Shown in pieces: positions 43,070-51,913 of a DNA stretch of 64,000 nucleotides. The notes beneath the pieces are model-generated. The model saw only the letters and a list, made by a program, of their open reading frames with translations, ran no database searches and was not told the DNA's origin. Where the stretch lies: contig NZ_JACSNX010000001.1 of assembly GCF_016902445.1 (NCBI RefSeq), positions 186,001-250,000 on the forward strand, in the 5' to 3' direction. Every line of letters begins with the position of its first letter. Within the stretch, counting starts at the first letter, position 1. This DNA is from Oscillibacter valericigenes (GTDB lineage Bacteria; Bacillota; Clostridia; Oscillospirales; Oscillospiraceae). The position numbers and the translations under genes were made by a program.

Positions 43070-44476
43070 TCACTTCTCCGCTTCGAACACGGCCTTCATG
43101 CCCTTGTAGGTCTCATAGCAGTCCAGCTTGGACACCGTCTCAAAGGGGGCGTGCATGCTGAGCACCGGCACGCCCGCGTCCAGCGTGGTGATGTTGCGGT
43201 TGGCCATATACATGGCCACCGTGCCGCCGCCGCCGGCGTCCACCTTGCCCAGCTCGGCGATCTGCCAGATGACTCCCGCCTCGTCAAAGACGTTGCGGAT
43301 ATAGGCCACCGTCTCCGCGTCCGCGTCAGAGGCGCCGGACTTGCCCCGGGCGCCGGTGTACTTGCACAGGCCGATGCCGTAGTTCAGATAGGCGGCATTG
43401 CGCTTCTCATACACGTCGGAGAAGTTGGGGTCATAGGCCGCCGTCACGTCGGCGCTGAGGCAGAAGGACTTCTCAAAGCACACCCGCACCGGCACGCCCT
43501 GGCTCTCGCACAGATCCTCCATGAACGTGTCGAAGGCGGCGGACTGCATGCCCGTCACACCGTCGGAGCCGATCTCCTCCTTGTCCGCCAGAACGCACAC
43601 CGCCGTCTTTGCAGGCGTCTTGTCCAGGTCCAGCAGGCCCCGCAGGGCGGCGTAGGCGCACACCCGGTCGTCGTGGCCGTAGGCGCCGATCATGCTGCGG
43701 TCCAGGCCGATGTCCGTGGCCTTCACCGCCGGCACCGCCTCCAGCTCCGCGGAGGTGAAGTCGTCCTCCGTGATGCCGTACTTCTCATTCAGCAGCTTCA
43801 TCACCGCCAGCTTCACCCGGCCGGACTCCTCAGCGTCCCCGATGGGCTCGCTGCCCAGCAGCAGGTTCAGCGTCTCGGCGGGGATGGCCTCCGCCAGGGT
43901 CTTCTTGTTCTGCTCCGCGCCCAGGTGGGGCAGCAGGTCCGTGATCACCAGCCGGGGATCGTCCGCGTCCGCGCCGATGTTCACCTGCACGGTGGTACCG
44001 TCCCGCAGGGCCACCACGCCGTGGAGCTCCATGGGGATGGTGACCCACTGGTACTTGCGGATGCCGCCGTAGTAGTGGGTCTTGAAATAGGCCAGCTCTC
44101 CGTCCTCATACAGGGGATTGGGCTTCAGGTCCAGCCGGGGGGAGTCGATGTGGGCGGCGGCGATCTGTGCGCCCTCCGCCAGGGACTTCTCGCCGATGTG
44201 GGCCAGCAGCACGCTCTTGCCCCGGTTGCAGAGATAGACCTTGTCTCCCGCCTTCACCGCCGTGCCCCGGACATAGGGCCGGTAGCCGGCCTGCTCCGCC
44301 AGGCGGATCACCTCCGCAGCACAGAGCCGCTCGGTCTTGCCGGCGTCCAGAAAGGCCTTGTAATCCGTGCAGTACGCCTCCAGAGCGCCACGCTCCGCCC
44401 CGTCCAGCCGGTCAAAGCCGTTGCGGCGGCGGGAGAACAGCTGCTCCTTCAGCGCCTTGTACTCACTCTTTTCCAT
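43070..44476 (-). CDS. apeA: M18 family aminopeptidase
   Basis: 468 residues. The zinc ligands and catalytic residues are visible in AAHIDSPRLDLKPNPLYEDG, IGAYGHDDRVCAYAAL, CVLADKEEIGSDGVTGMQSA and VLSMHAPFETVSKLDCYETY. The length fits M18 (aspartyl/leucyl aminopeptidase type). It forms large cytoplasmic assemblies that trim peptides. The start overlaps the end of the Sua5-CoaE gene by 14 bases, and it closes a long operon. Confidence 0.92.
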   Translation of the reverse strand: MEKSEYKALKEQLFSRRRNGFDRLDGAERGALEAYCTDYKAFLDAGKTERLCAAEVIRLAEQAGYRPYVRGTAVKAGDKVYLCNRGKSVLLAHIGEKSLAEGAQIAAAHIDSPRLDLKPNPLYEDGELAYFKTHYYGGIRKYQWVTIPMELHGVVALRDGTTVQVNIGADADDPRLVITDLLPHLGAEQNKKTLAEAIPAETLNLLLGSEPIGDAEESGRVKLAVMKLLNEKYGITEDDFTSAELEAVPAVKATDIGLDRSMIGAYGHDDRVCAYAALRGLLDLDKTPAKTAVCVLADKEEIGSDGVTGMQSAAFDTFMEDLCESQGVPVRVCFEKSFCLSADVTAAYDPNFSDVYEKRNAAYLNYGIGLCKYTGARGKSGASDADAETVAYIRNVFDEAGVIWQIAELGKVDAGGGGTVAMYMANRNITTLDAGVPVLSMHAPFETVSKLDCYETYKGMKAVFEAEK

Positions 44477-46133
44477 GTGCTTTTTCCTCCTTGATGGTAT
44501 CGATCAGCCGCCGGAAAAACTCTCGGGCCTCCAGTTCGAAGGCCGCGGCGGTGTCCGCGGCGTTGTTCAGCTCACAGTCGCACTTGCTCCGGTAATACTC
44601 ATCCGGCTGCTGGGCGGAGATCCGCAGGCGGGCGTACTGCTCCGGGATGCTGTCCCGGGCCATGATCCGCCGGACCCGCAGCTCCAGCGGAGAAGTGACC
44701 GCCACCGTCCGGTCACACAGCTGGTCCAGCCCGCCCTCCAGCAGGTTGATGGCATCGATGGCAAAGAGCCTGTTCTCCGACGAAGCCAGCCGCCGCCGCA
44801 CCTCCGGCACCAGATGGCGGAAGATGATGCTGTTGAGCTGCTCCAGCCGGTCTTTGTGGGAAAAGACCTCCTGGCCCAGCTTTCTGCGGTCCAGCTGGCC
44901 GTCGGCGTCAAAGGCACCGGGGAAAGAGGCGCCGATATCGTCCCGCAGGGGCGCACAGGTCTCCAGCATCTCGTGGTACAGCTGATCGCAGTCGATGACC
45001 TGTCCTCCCAGAGACTCCACGGCCCGCAGGGCGCTGGATTTCCCGGCGCCGGTGCCGCCGGTGAGACCCAGCACCACCCGCTCGCTGTCCGCCTCCACCA
45101 CGTGGAAGCCGGCGGCCTTTTTCAGCCGGTTGCCGATGGCCAGGCCCAGTCCGCGGTTGTCCGGGCACTGGGCGTAAATCTCCGTCACACCGCTGGCATC
45201 AAAGGTCCGCAGGGCGTCGAACACCCGCTGGGCCTGGGCCAGCTTGTCGCCGGCGGGCCCCAGGGTGTGGACCTCGTGCCCCTGAAACAGGTCGGCGAAT
45301 TCGTCAAAGCAGATGATCCCGGAGGAAGGACCCGCCCGGTGCAGGATCTCCTGTGCGGACTTCTCCGGCGCGCCGGTGATGACAGTCACCGGGGCCTTGG
45401 GGGCGTAATGGCGGTACTTCATGCCGGGGGCCTTGGGCTTCTCCCCCTCCGCCAGGGCGCCGTTGACGGCCTTGTCCACGTCGATCTTGCCGATGAGCCG
45501 CTCCAGGTCCTCCAGGGGCAGCCCGCCGGGCCGCAGCAGCCGGGGCGGATCGCAGGTGAGATCCAGAATGGTGGACTCCACGCCCACCGCGCAGGGGCCT
45601 CCGTCCACCACGCCGCTGATGCGGCCGTCCATATCCTCCAGCACATCCTGGGCCGTGGTGCAGCTGGGCCGGCCGGAGGTATTGGCGCTGGGCGCCGCGA
45701 TGGGCACCCCCGCCTCCCGGATGATGGCCAGCGTCACCGGGTGGTTGGGGCAGCGGACGCCCACGGTGTCCAGTCCGGCGGTGGTCTCATCCGGGATGAT
45801 GGGCCGCCGCTTCAGGATCATGGTCAGGGGGCCGGGCCAGAACTTCCGGGCCAGCACATAGGCCAGGGGCGGCACATCCGCGCAGTAGCGGGGCAGCCAC
45901 TGGGCCCCGGCCACATGGATGATGAGGGGGTTGTCCTGGGGACGGCCCTTGGCCTCGAAGATCCGCCGCACCGCCTCGCCGTCCATGGCGTTGGCGCCCA
46001 GGCCGTACACCGTCTCCGTGGGGATGCCCACAAGGCCCCCCTCCCGCAGGATCTTGGCCGCCGCGGAGATCTTGTCCTCGATCTCCTTCTGCTGGCCCTT
46101 GGTGTCCCGCAAGTCAAAATATCGTGTCTGCAT
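44463..46133 (-). CDS. Sua5/TsaC threonylcarbamoyl-AMP synthase fused to dephospho-CoA kinase (CoaE)
   Basis: 556 residues, two enzymes in one chain. Residues 1-215 are the YrdC/Sua5 core (GLVGIPTETVYGLGANAMDG and GVPIAAPSANTSGRPSCTTA). About 225-345 is the Sua5 C-terminal domain. Residues 353-556 are a complete CoaE: Walker A LGLTGGTGAGKSSALRAVES and VIDCDQLYHEM. The first makes threonylcarbamoyl-AMP for tRNA t6A; the second is the last step of CoA synthesis. Both halves look intact. There is no stop or frameshift at the join. Partner t6A genes tsaE and tsaB lie 10 kb away. Confidence 0.92.
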   Translation of the reverse strand: MQTRYFDLRDTKGQQKEIEDKISAAAKILREGGLVGIPTETVYGLGANAMDGEAVRRIFEAKGRPQDNPLIIHVAGAQWLPRYCADVPPLAYVLARKFWPGPLTMILKRRPIIPDETTAGLDTVGVRCPNHPVTLAIIREAGVPIAAPSANTSGRPSCTTAQDVLEDMDGRISGVVDGGPCAVGVESTILDLTCDPPRLLRPGGLPLEDLERLIGKIDVDKAVNGALAEGEKPKAPGMKYRHYAPKAPVTVITGAPEKSAQEILHRAGPSSGIICFDEFADLFQGHEVHTLGPAGDKLAQAQRVFDALRTFDASGVTEIYAQCPDNRGLGLAIGNRLKKAAGFHVVEADSERVVLGLTGGTGAGKSSALRAVESLGGQVIDCDQLYHEMLETCAPLRDDIGASFPGAFDADGQLDRRKLGQEVFSHKDRLEQLNSIIFRHLVPEVRRRLASSENRLFAIDAINLLEGGLDQLCDRTVAVTSPLELRVRRIMARDSIPEQYARLRISAQQPDEYYRSKCDCELNNAADTAAAFELEAREFFRRLIDTIKEEKAHGKE

Positions 46134-46212
46134 ATCTCTTCGCCTCTATCTCTCTTCGCCGGAGGTCCTCCGGCGGTGTCTCTCTTGTCCGTGGCCCGTG
46201 CCGGGCCGCCTG

Positions 46213-47280
46213 TCACGCCGTCTCTCCGCCGCTCTTCAGCTTCTCCGCCTGGTCGGCGGTGACCAGGGCGTCGATGAGCTCGTCCAGGTCGCCGTTCAGG
46301 ACCGCGTCGATCCGGTACAGCGTCAGGCCGATCCGGTGGTCCGTCACCCGGCCCTGGGGGAAGTTGTAGGTACGGATCTTCTCACTGCGGTCACCGCTGC
46401 CCACCTGGCTCTTCCGCTCTCTGGCGATGTCGGCGTCCTGCTTCTCCCGCTCGATCTCATACAATCTTGACGCCAGAAGGCGCATGGCCTTGTCCCGGTT
46501 CTGGAACTGGCTGCGCTCCTGCTGGCACTCCACCACCATGCCGGTGGGCCGGTGGATCAGCCGCACGGCGGAGGACGTCTTGTTCACGTGCTGTCCGCCG
46601 GCGCCGCTGGCCCGGTAGACCTGCATCTCGATGTCCGCCGGGTCCAGCTTCACGTCCACTGCCTCCGCCTCCGGCAGCACCGCCACCGTGGCGGCGGAGG
46701 TCTGGATGCGGCCGTTGGACTCCGTCACCGGCACCCGCTGGACCCGATGGACACCGCTCTCGAATTTCAGCCGGGACCAAGCGCCCTCGCCCTCGATGAG
46801 GACGCTGCACTCCTTCACGCCCCCCAGCTCCGTCTCGTTCAGCTCCACGGTGTCCGTCTTCCAGCCCCGGGCGGCGGCGTACATGGTGTACATCCGCAGC
46901 AGTGAGGCGGCGAACAGCGCCGCCTCCTCGCCGCCGGTCCCGGCCCGGATCTCCAGAATGACGTTTTTCCGGTCGTTGGGGTCCTTGGGCAGCAGCAAGA
47001 GCTTCAGCTCCTGATGCAGCCGCTCCATCTCCTCCCGGGCGGCGGTCAGCTCCTCCTGGGCCAGCTCCCGCATCTCCGGGTCGGAGAGCAGGGCCTCCGC
47101 CGCGGAGCGGTCCGCCTCCGCCCGCCGGTATTTTTCATAGGCCTCCGCCACCGGGGCCAGCTCCTTCAGCTCCCGGTTCACGGTCCGCAGCCGGTCCGCG
47201 TCGCCGTAGACCGTCGGGTCCGCCAGCTGAGCCTGCAGATCCTCATACCGCAGCGCCAGCTCTCTCAGTTTTTCCAGCAT
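46213..47280 (-). CDS. prfA: Peptide chain release factor 1
   Basis: 355 residues, typical of RF1. The peptidyl-tRNA hydrolysis motif is GAGGQHVNKTSSAVRLIH. The anticodon-like region reads VHRVQRVPVTESNGRIQTSA, where RF1 has a PxT tripeptide. The usual neighbour prmC, which methylates the GGQ Gln, is absent here. It recognises UAA and UAG. The spacer to the Sua5-CoaE gene (79 bases) contains a perfect 17-base palindrome at 46161-46177. Confidence 0.96.
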   Translation of the reverse strand: MLEKLRELALRYEDLQAQLADPTVYGDADRLRTVNRELKELAPVAEAYEKYRRAEADRSAAEALLSDPEMRELAQEELTAAREEMERLHQELKLLLLPKDPNDRKNVILEIRAGTGGEEAALFAASLLRMYTMYAAARGWKTDTVELNETELGGVKECSVLIEGEGAWSRLKFESGVHRVQRVPVTESNGRIQTSAATVAVLPEAEAVDVKLDPADIEMQVYRASGAGGQHVNKTSSAVRLIHRPTGMVVECQQERSQFQNRDKAMRLLASRLYEIEREKQDADIARERKSQVGSGDRSEKIRTYNFPQGRVTDHRIGLTLYRIDAVLNGDLDELIDALVTADQAEKLKSGGETA

Positions 47281-47320
47281 GGGGTCTCACCTCTCCTGTC
47301 AGTTTTCCAACAGGAGCGCC

Positions 47321-47803
47321 CTACTGTCCCTCCAGAAAAGCCCGGACCTGACGGAGGAACTCCACCCGCCAGAATTCCCAGCCCACGTCCCCGCTCCGCA
47401 GGGACACCGCCGCCCGGTGGCCGGCGGGCACGCTCAGATCCATCTGGCGGTAGATCTCCTGGTACTGGGCGCCGCTGCTGCGGGTCAGCACGTAGGCGGC
47501 GTTTTGGATCTCGCCGCCCCGCTCCTTCAAAAAGGCCCGCATGACGGCGCTGTACCGCCCGGCCCACACCGGCGTGCCCAAGATCACCAGTCGGTAATCC
47601 CCCAGCGGACGCGCCGTCTCCACCGGGGCCACCGGGCGGGTGCTTCTCCGCATGGCATCCAGCCCGCAGCGGAGCCAGCCCTTCCAGCCGCTCCGGTCCG
47701 CGTCGTCCCGCAGCTCCGCCAGCTCCGCGTCCAGGGCGGAGGCGATCTCCTCCATGGCCTTCTTGGTGTTCCCCGTCCGGGAGTAATAGATACATAAGAT
47801 GTC
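47321..47803 (-). CDS. Flavodoxin-like protein
   Basis: 160 residues from ATG 47803 (GGAGGAA precedes). The FMN phosphate loop is CIYYSRTGNTKKAMEEIASA, followed by LVILGTPVWAGRYSAVMRAF. This is the flavodoxin pattern, somewhat divergent in the second half. Partner enzymes are not evident; it lies in the ddl-prfA gene run, with 40 bases to prfA. Confidence 0.85.
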   Translation of the reverse strand, partial: DILCIYYSRTGNTKKAMEEIASALDAELAELRDDADRSGWKGWLRCGLDAMRRSTRPVAPVETARPLGDYRLVILGTPVWAGRYSAVMRAFLKERGGEIQNAAYVLTRSSGAQYQEIYRQMDLSVPAGHRAAVSLRSGDVGWEFWRVEFLRQVRAFLEGQ

Positions 47804-47828
47804 GCTCATTTGGTTCCTCCGTATCCGC

Positions 47829-48650
47829 TCAGTCAAACAGGAAGGTCTTCACCAAAGCAAAGGCCTCCCGCAGGTAATAGTTGACCGTGAGATGGGCCCA
47901 GGGCAGCGGCGCCGGGACGCCGGCCACGTCTCCATAGCCCTGCCGGGCGGCGATCAGCTCCGACCGGGCCATGTGGAAGTCGTTGGTGACCACCGCCACC
48001 GTGTCCGCCGCCGGGTCCACGCCCGCCTCCTCCAGCAGGGGCCGGGAGAGGGCGAAATTCTCCGCTGTATTGGATGCCTGGTCCTCCAGGATCAGCCGGT
48101 CCGGCTCCACGCCCCGCTCCGTGAGATAGTCGTACATGCACGCCGCCTCGCTGATCTCCTCGCCGTAGCCAGTGCCGCCGGTGAGCACCGCCGGGATGTC
48201 CGGGTATGCCTCCAGGTAGTCCAGCGCCGCATCCAGCCGGGTCCGCAGGGACAACGACGGCTCGGTGCCGTTGACGCCCGCCCCCAGGACGATGACCGCG
48301 TCCGCCGCCGGAGGCGTCATGCCGCCCCTTCCCCGGCTGATGACAAATGCCTCCAGTCCCACCAGCAGGGCCAGGCCCACGGCCACACAGCCGTAAAAGC
48401 CCCGGCGGACCAGCAGCCAGCGGTCGTTCCCGGCGGCCAGGCGGTCCAGCAGCCAGGAGAGCACCAGCAGCGCGGCGATGCCCAACAGCAGGAAACCGGA
48501 GAATCGGATGCCCAGGCTCCGGACCAGCACCAGGACCAGGCCCAAAACGGCGCAGACCGCAGCCGCGGTCAGCCGTGCCTGTCCTCTCCGGCGGCCCCGG
48601 TAGACGTCGTACCGGTACAGAGGCCGCCGCTTAGCCCTCTGCCTCTTCAC
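47829..48650 (-). CDS. YdcF/ElyC-like membrane protein
   Basis: 273 residues. A very basic head is followed by two to three membrane helices (about 27-50, 53-72 and 83-103). The DUF218 domain follows: DAVIVLGAGVNGTEPSLSLR, AVLTGGTGYGEEISEAACMY and VTNDFHMARSELIAARQGYG. Members act near envelope or peptidoglycan metabolism, but the reaction is unknown. Its start overlaps the ABC-F gene end by 20 bases. Confidence 0.88.
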   Translation of the reverse strand: MKRQRAKRRPLYRYDVYRGRRRGQARLTAAAVCAVLGLVLVLVRSLGIRFSGFLLLGIAALLVLSWLLDRLAAGNDRWLLVRRGFYGCVAVGLALLVGLEAFVISRGRGGMTPPAADAVIVLGAGVNGTEPSLSLRTRLDAALDYLEAYPDIPAVLTGGTGYGEEISEAACMYDYLTERGVEPDRLILEDQASNTAENFALSRPLLEEAGVDPAADTVAVVTNDFHMARSELIAARQGYGDVAGVPAPLPWAHLTVNYYLREAFALVKTFLFD

Positions 48651-50538
48651 TGAGCTGCTCCCACCTTTCGTACAGGGCGTCCAGCTCCGCCTGGGCGGCG
48701 GCCTTCTGCTGCACCAGCTCGTTCAGCTTCTCGTAGTCACAGGCGGCGGCCTCCATGTCCGCCTCCAGGGCGGCGATATGCTCCTCCGCCCTGGCGATAT
48801 CCCGCTCGCAGATGGTCAGCTGCCGCCGGGCCGCCTGCTGGGCCTTGTTGCCCCGCTGGGGCCGCTCCGCGGCGGGCTTCTCCCGCTCCTTCTCCGGCTT
48901 GGGGGCGGCGGCCTTCTCCGCCTCCTCCTGGGCCTTCATCTGCCGGTACTGGGCAAAGCCGCAGGGGTAGTCGGTGATGGTGCCGTCCGCCAGCTCCCAG
49001 ATCCGGGTGGCGAAGCGGTTGATGAAGTACCGGTCATGGCTGACAAACAGCAGCGTGCCGTCGTAGGCCTCCACCGCCTCCTCGATCCACTCCCGGGAGT
49101 CGATGTCCAGATGGTTGGTGGGCTCGTCCAGGATCAGGAAGTTGATCTCGTCGTCCATCAGCATGCACAGCCGCAGGCGGCTCTGCTCGCCGCCGGAGAG
49201 GACCGACACGGGCTTGAACACGTCCTCCCCCCGGAAGTCATAGGCCGCCAGCCGGTTCCGGGCGCTCTGGGCCGAGAGTCCCTTTTTGGCGGCCATCATG
49301 TTCTCCACCAGATTCCAGTCCGGGTGGTCGAAGCGGACGATCTGGGGCAGGTACGCCTCCTTCACCTGGGGGCCGGTCTTGATGCGCCCGTCGTCCGGGT
49401 ACAGCTCCCCCACGATCATCTTGATGAGGGTGGACTTGCCGGTGCCGTTGTCGCCGATGAGGGCGATGCGCTCGCCCCCCTCCACCTTCAGGCTGATGCC
49501 CTCGAACAGATGCTTGTCCCCATAGGACTTGGACACGTTCCGGATGCCCAGCACCTCGTCCCCGTGGAACTCCGCGGAGGAGAACCGGGCGTCCATCTTC
49601 CGGGCCTTGGTGGGCTTGGAAGTAGTCCGCATCCGCTCGATCCGCTTTTCCATGGAGATGGCCCGGCGGTAGGTCTTGTCCATGCCCATGAAGGCCCACA
49701 CCCGCAGCTGCTCCGCCGCTTTCTCCAGCTGCGCGATCTTGGCCTGCTCCTTTTCGTACTGCTTCATCCGTTCCTGGTAGCGGCGCTCCTTCTCCACGGC
49801 ATAGAAGCTGTAGTTCCCGCTGTAGAACTCCGCCCTGCCGTCCTGGATCTCGATGACCCGGGTGACGGTGCGGTCCAGGAAGTACCGGTCGTGGGAGATG
49901 GTGACCACCGTGCCGTGGAATCCCCGGATGTACTCCTCCAGCCACTCGGTGGCGTGGAGGTCCAGGTGGTTGGTGGGCTCGTCCAGCAGCAGGATGTCCG
50001 TGTCCTCCAGGATGAGGCGGCCCAGGTTCACCCGGGTCTTCTCCCCGCCGGAGAGGCTGTCGAAAAGCTGCTGCCGCTGGGCGTCCGGAATGGACAGGCC
50101 GTTTGCGATCTTGTTCACCGCCACGTCCGTGTCGTAGCCGCCGAAGGCCTCGAACCGCTCGCTGAGGGTGCCGTACCGCTTCAAAATCGCCGGGTCGCTC
50201 TCCCCGGCGGCCATCCGGGCCTCCAGGGCCCGCATCTCCTCCGCCAGACTCTGCAGCCGGGCAAAGGCGGAGCGCAGCACGTCCTCCACCGTGTAGCCGG
50301 CGGGGTAGACGGGGATCTGGGAGATCAGGCCCACCCGCCGGCCCTGGCCCACCACGACGGTGCCCTCGTCATAGTCCAGCTCGCCGGTCAATATCTTGAA
50401 CAGGGTGGTCTTGCCGGCGCCGTTGCGGCCCAGCAGCCCCACCCGCTCCCCCTGGTCCACCTGAAAGGTGAGGCCGTCCAGGACGTTCTTCCCCACCTCA
50501 AAGGATTTGATCAGGTTGTTTACTTGGATCTCAATCAT
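48631..50538 (-). CDS. ABC-F family ATPase (Uup/YdiF-like)
   Basis: 635 residues with two ABC modules and no membrane part. Walker A motifs are GRNGAGKTTLFKILTG and GDNGTGKSTLIKMIVG. Signatures are SLSGGEKTRVNLGRLIL and VLSGGEQSRLRLCMLM. A charged linker (about 230-310) joins them, and a Glu/Ala/Lys-rich linker leads to a C-terminal coiled coil (about 555-635), as in YdiF/Uup. ABC-F proteins act on the ribosome; a translation factor role is more likely than resistance, given the housekeeping context. It overlaps murF by 8 bases. Confidence 0.9.
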   Translation of the reverse strand: MIEIQVNNLIKSFEVGKNVLDGLTFQVDQGERVGLLGRNGAGKTTLFKILTGELDYDEGTVVVGQGRRVGLISQIPVYPAGYTVEDVLRSAFARLQSLAEEMRALEARMAAGESDPAILKRYGTLSERFEAFGGYDTDVAVNKIANGLSIPDAQRQQLFDSLSGGEKTRVNLGRLILEDTDILLLDEPTNHLDLHATEWLEEYIRGFHGTVVTISHDRYFLDRTVTRVIEIQDGRAEFYSGNYSFYAVEKERRYQERMKQYEKEQAKIAQLEKAAEQLRVWAFMGMDKTYRRAISMEKRIERMRTTSKPTKARKMDARFSSAEFHGDEVLGIRNVSKSYGDKHLFEGISLKVEGGERIALIGDNGTGKSTLIKMIVGELYPDDGRIKTGPQVKEAYLPQIVRFDHPDWNLVENMMAAKKGLSAQSARNRLAAYDFRGEDVFKPVSVLSGGEQSRLRLCMLMDDEINFLILDEPTNHLDIDSREWIEEAVEAYDGTLLFVSHDRYFINRFATRIWELADGTITDYPCGFAQYRQMKAQEEAEKAAAPKPEKEREKPAAERPQRGNKAQQAARRQLTICERDIARAEEHIAALEADMEAAACDYEKLNELVQQKAAAQAELDALYERWEQLSEEAEG

Positions 50539-51913
50539 ATGCTTGCTTCAATTGCTCCACAAGCCAGCCGAAGTGCATGTTGTGGGACGCCTTCACCAGC
50601 ATAGCGGTGTCGGGGCCCAGCAGTTCGGTCAGGGTGCGGACAGCCTCCTCCTTGGTGGCAAAATGGGTGACGGAGCCGCCGCTCTGGGCGGCGCCGTCGG
50701 CGATCTTCTCCGCCTTGGTGCCGATGGCCACGATCTCATCGATGCCCAGCATGGCCGCCAGGGCGCCCATGTTGTAGTGGGCCTGCTCCGTCAGGTCCCC
50801 CAGCTCTCCCACATCGCCCAGCACGGCCACCTTCCGGCCGCACTCGGTCTTGGCCAGGATCTCCAGGGCCGCGGTGACGGACTGGGGATTGGCGTTGTAG
50901 CAGTCGTCCAGCACCAGCCGGCCCTCCGCCAGCCGCACCACCCGCATCCGGGACCCGGTGGGCTCGTAAGACGCCGCGCCCCGGGCGACGGCCGCCCGGT
51001 CCTCGCCCAGCTCCTCGGCCACCGCCACGGCGATGGCGGCGGAATAGGCCATGTGCTCTCCCGGCGCCGGAATGGTCAGATGATAGGTGTCCCGGGGGGA
51101 CACGATGGTGCAGGTGATGCCCGCCACACCGTGGTCCGCCATGTCCGTCACCCGGACGTCGCAGTGCTCGGACCGGCCGCAGCGGACCGTCCGGAAGGGC
51201 AGGTCCAGCGTGTTCAGCAGGGCGTCGTCCCCGTTGAGCACCGCCAGGCCCTCCGGCTTCAGATTTTCAAAGATCTCGCTCTTGGCCTGCAGGATGCCCT
51301 CCCGGCTGCCCAGGTACTCGATGTGGGCGTCGCCGATGTTGGAGATGACGGCGATGTCCGGCCGCACCATCTCCCCCAGGTAGCGGATCTCCCCGAAATG
51401 GTTCATGCCGGTCTCGATCACCGCCGCCTGGTGCTCCGGCCCCAGGCCCAGCAGGGTCAGAGGGGTGCCGATGTCGTTGTTGAAGTTCTCCGGCGTCTTC
51501 AGCACCCGGAACTGCGCCCCCAGCACGGCGGAGATCATCTCCTTCGTGGTGGTCTTGCCCACGCTGCCGGTGATTTGGACGAATGGGATGTCGAACCGGT
51601 CCCGGTAGGCGGACGCCAGGGCCCGCAGGGCCAGGCGGGTGTCCGCCACCCGGATGTAGAACTTGCCGGGCCGCAGCGTCTCCGGCACCCGGGCGCACAG
51701 GCACCCGGCGGCACCGGCGTCCAGCGCGGCGTCGATGAAGTCGTGGCCGTCGAATCGCTCCCCCACCCAGGGCAGGAACAGGCAGCCCGGGGCGATCTTC
51801 CGGCTGTCGGTGCACACCGCGGTGATGGGGGCCGTCTCCTCCCGGGGATCCAGCCAGGTGCCGTCCACGGCGGATACGATCTCAGGGATGGTCATTGGCT
51901 GCATGCAGTTCAC
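50531..51913 (-). CDS. murF: UDP-N-acetylmuramoyl-tripeptide--D-alanyl-D-alanine ligase
   Basis: 460 residues. The ATP loop is QITGSVGKTTTKEMISAVLG. The central domain shows HFGEIRYLGEMVRPDIAVIS, and the C-terminal domain has LVLDDCYNANPQSVTAALEI, the MurF pattern. It adds D-Ala-D-Ala to the peptidoglycan precursor. It directly follows ddl, which makes that dipeptide, with a 4-base overlap. Confidence 0.95.
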   Translation of the reverse strand: MNCMQPMTIPEIVSAVDGTWLDPREETAPITAVCTDSRKIAPGCLFLPWVGERFDGHDFIDAALDAGAAGCLCARVPETLRPGKFYIRVADTRLALRALASAYRDRFDIPFVQITGSVGKTTTKEMISAVLGAQFRVLKTPENFNNDIGTPLTLLGLGPEHQAAVIETGMNHFGEIRYLGEMVRPDIAVISNIGDAHIEYLGSREGILQAKSEIFENLKPEGLAVLNGDDALLNTLDLPFRTVRCGRSEHCDVRVTDMADHGVAGITCTIVSPRDTYHLTIPAPGEHMAYSAAIAVAVAEELGEDRAAVARGAASYEPTGSRMRVVRLAEGRLVLDDCYNANPQSVTAALEILAKTECGRKVAVLGDVGELGDLTEQAHYNMGALAAMLGIDEIVAIGTKAEKIADGAAQSGGSVTHFATKEEAVRTLTELLGPDTAMLVKASHNMHFGWLVEQLKQAYD

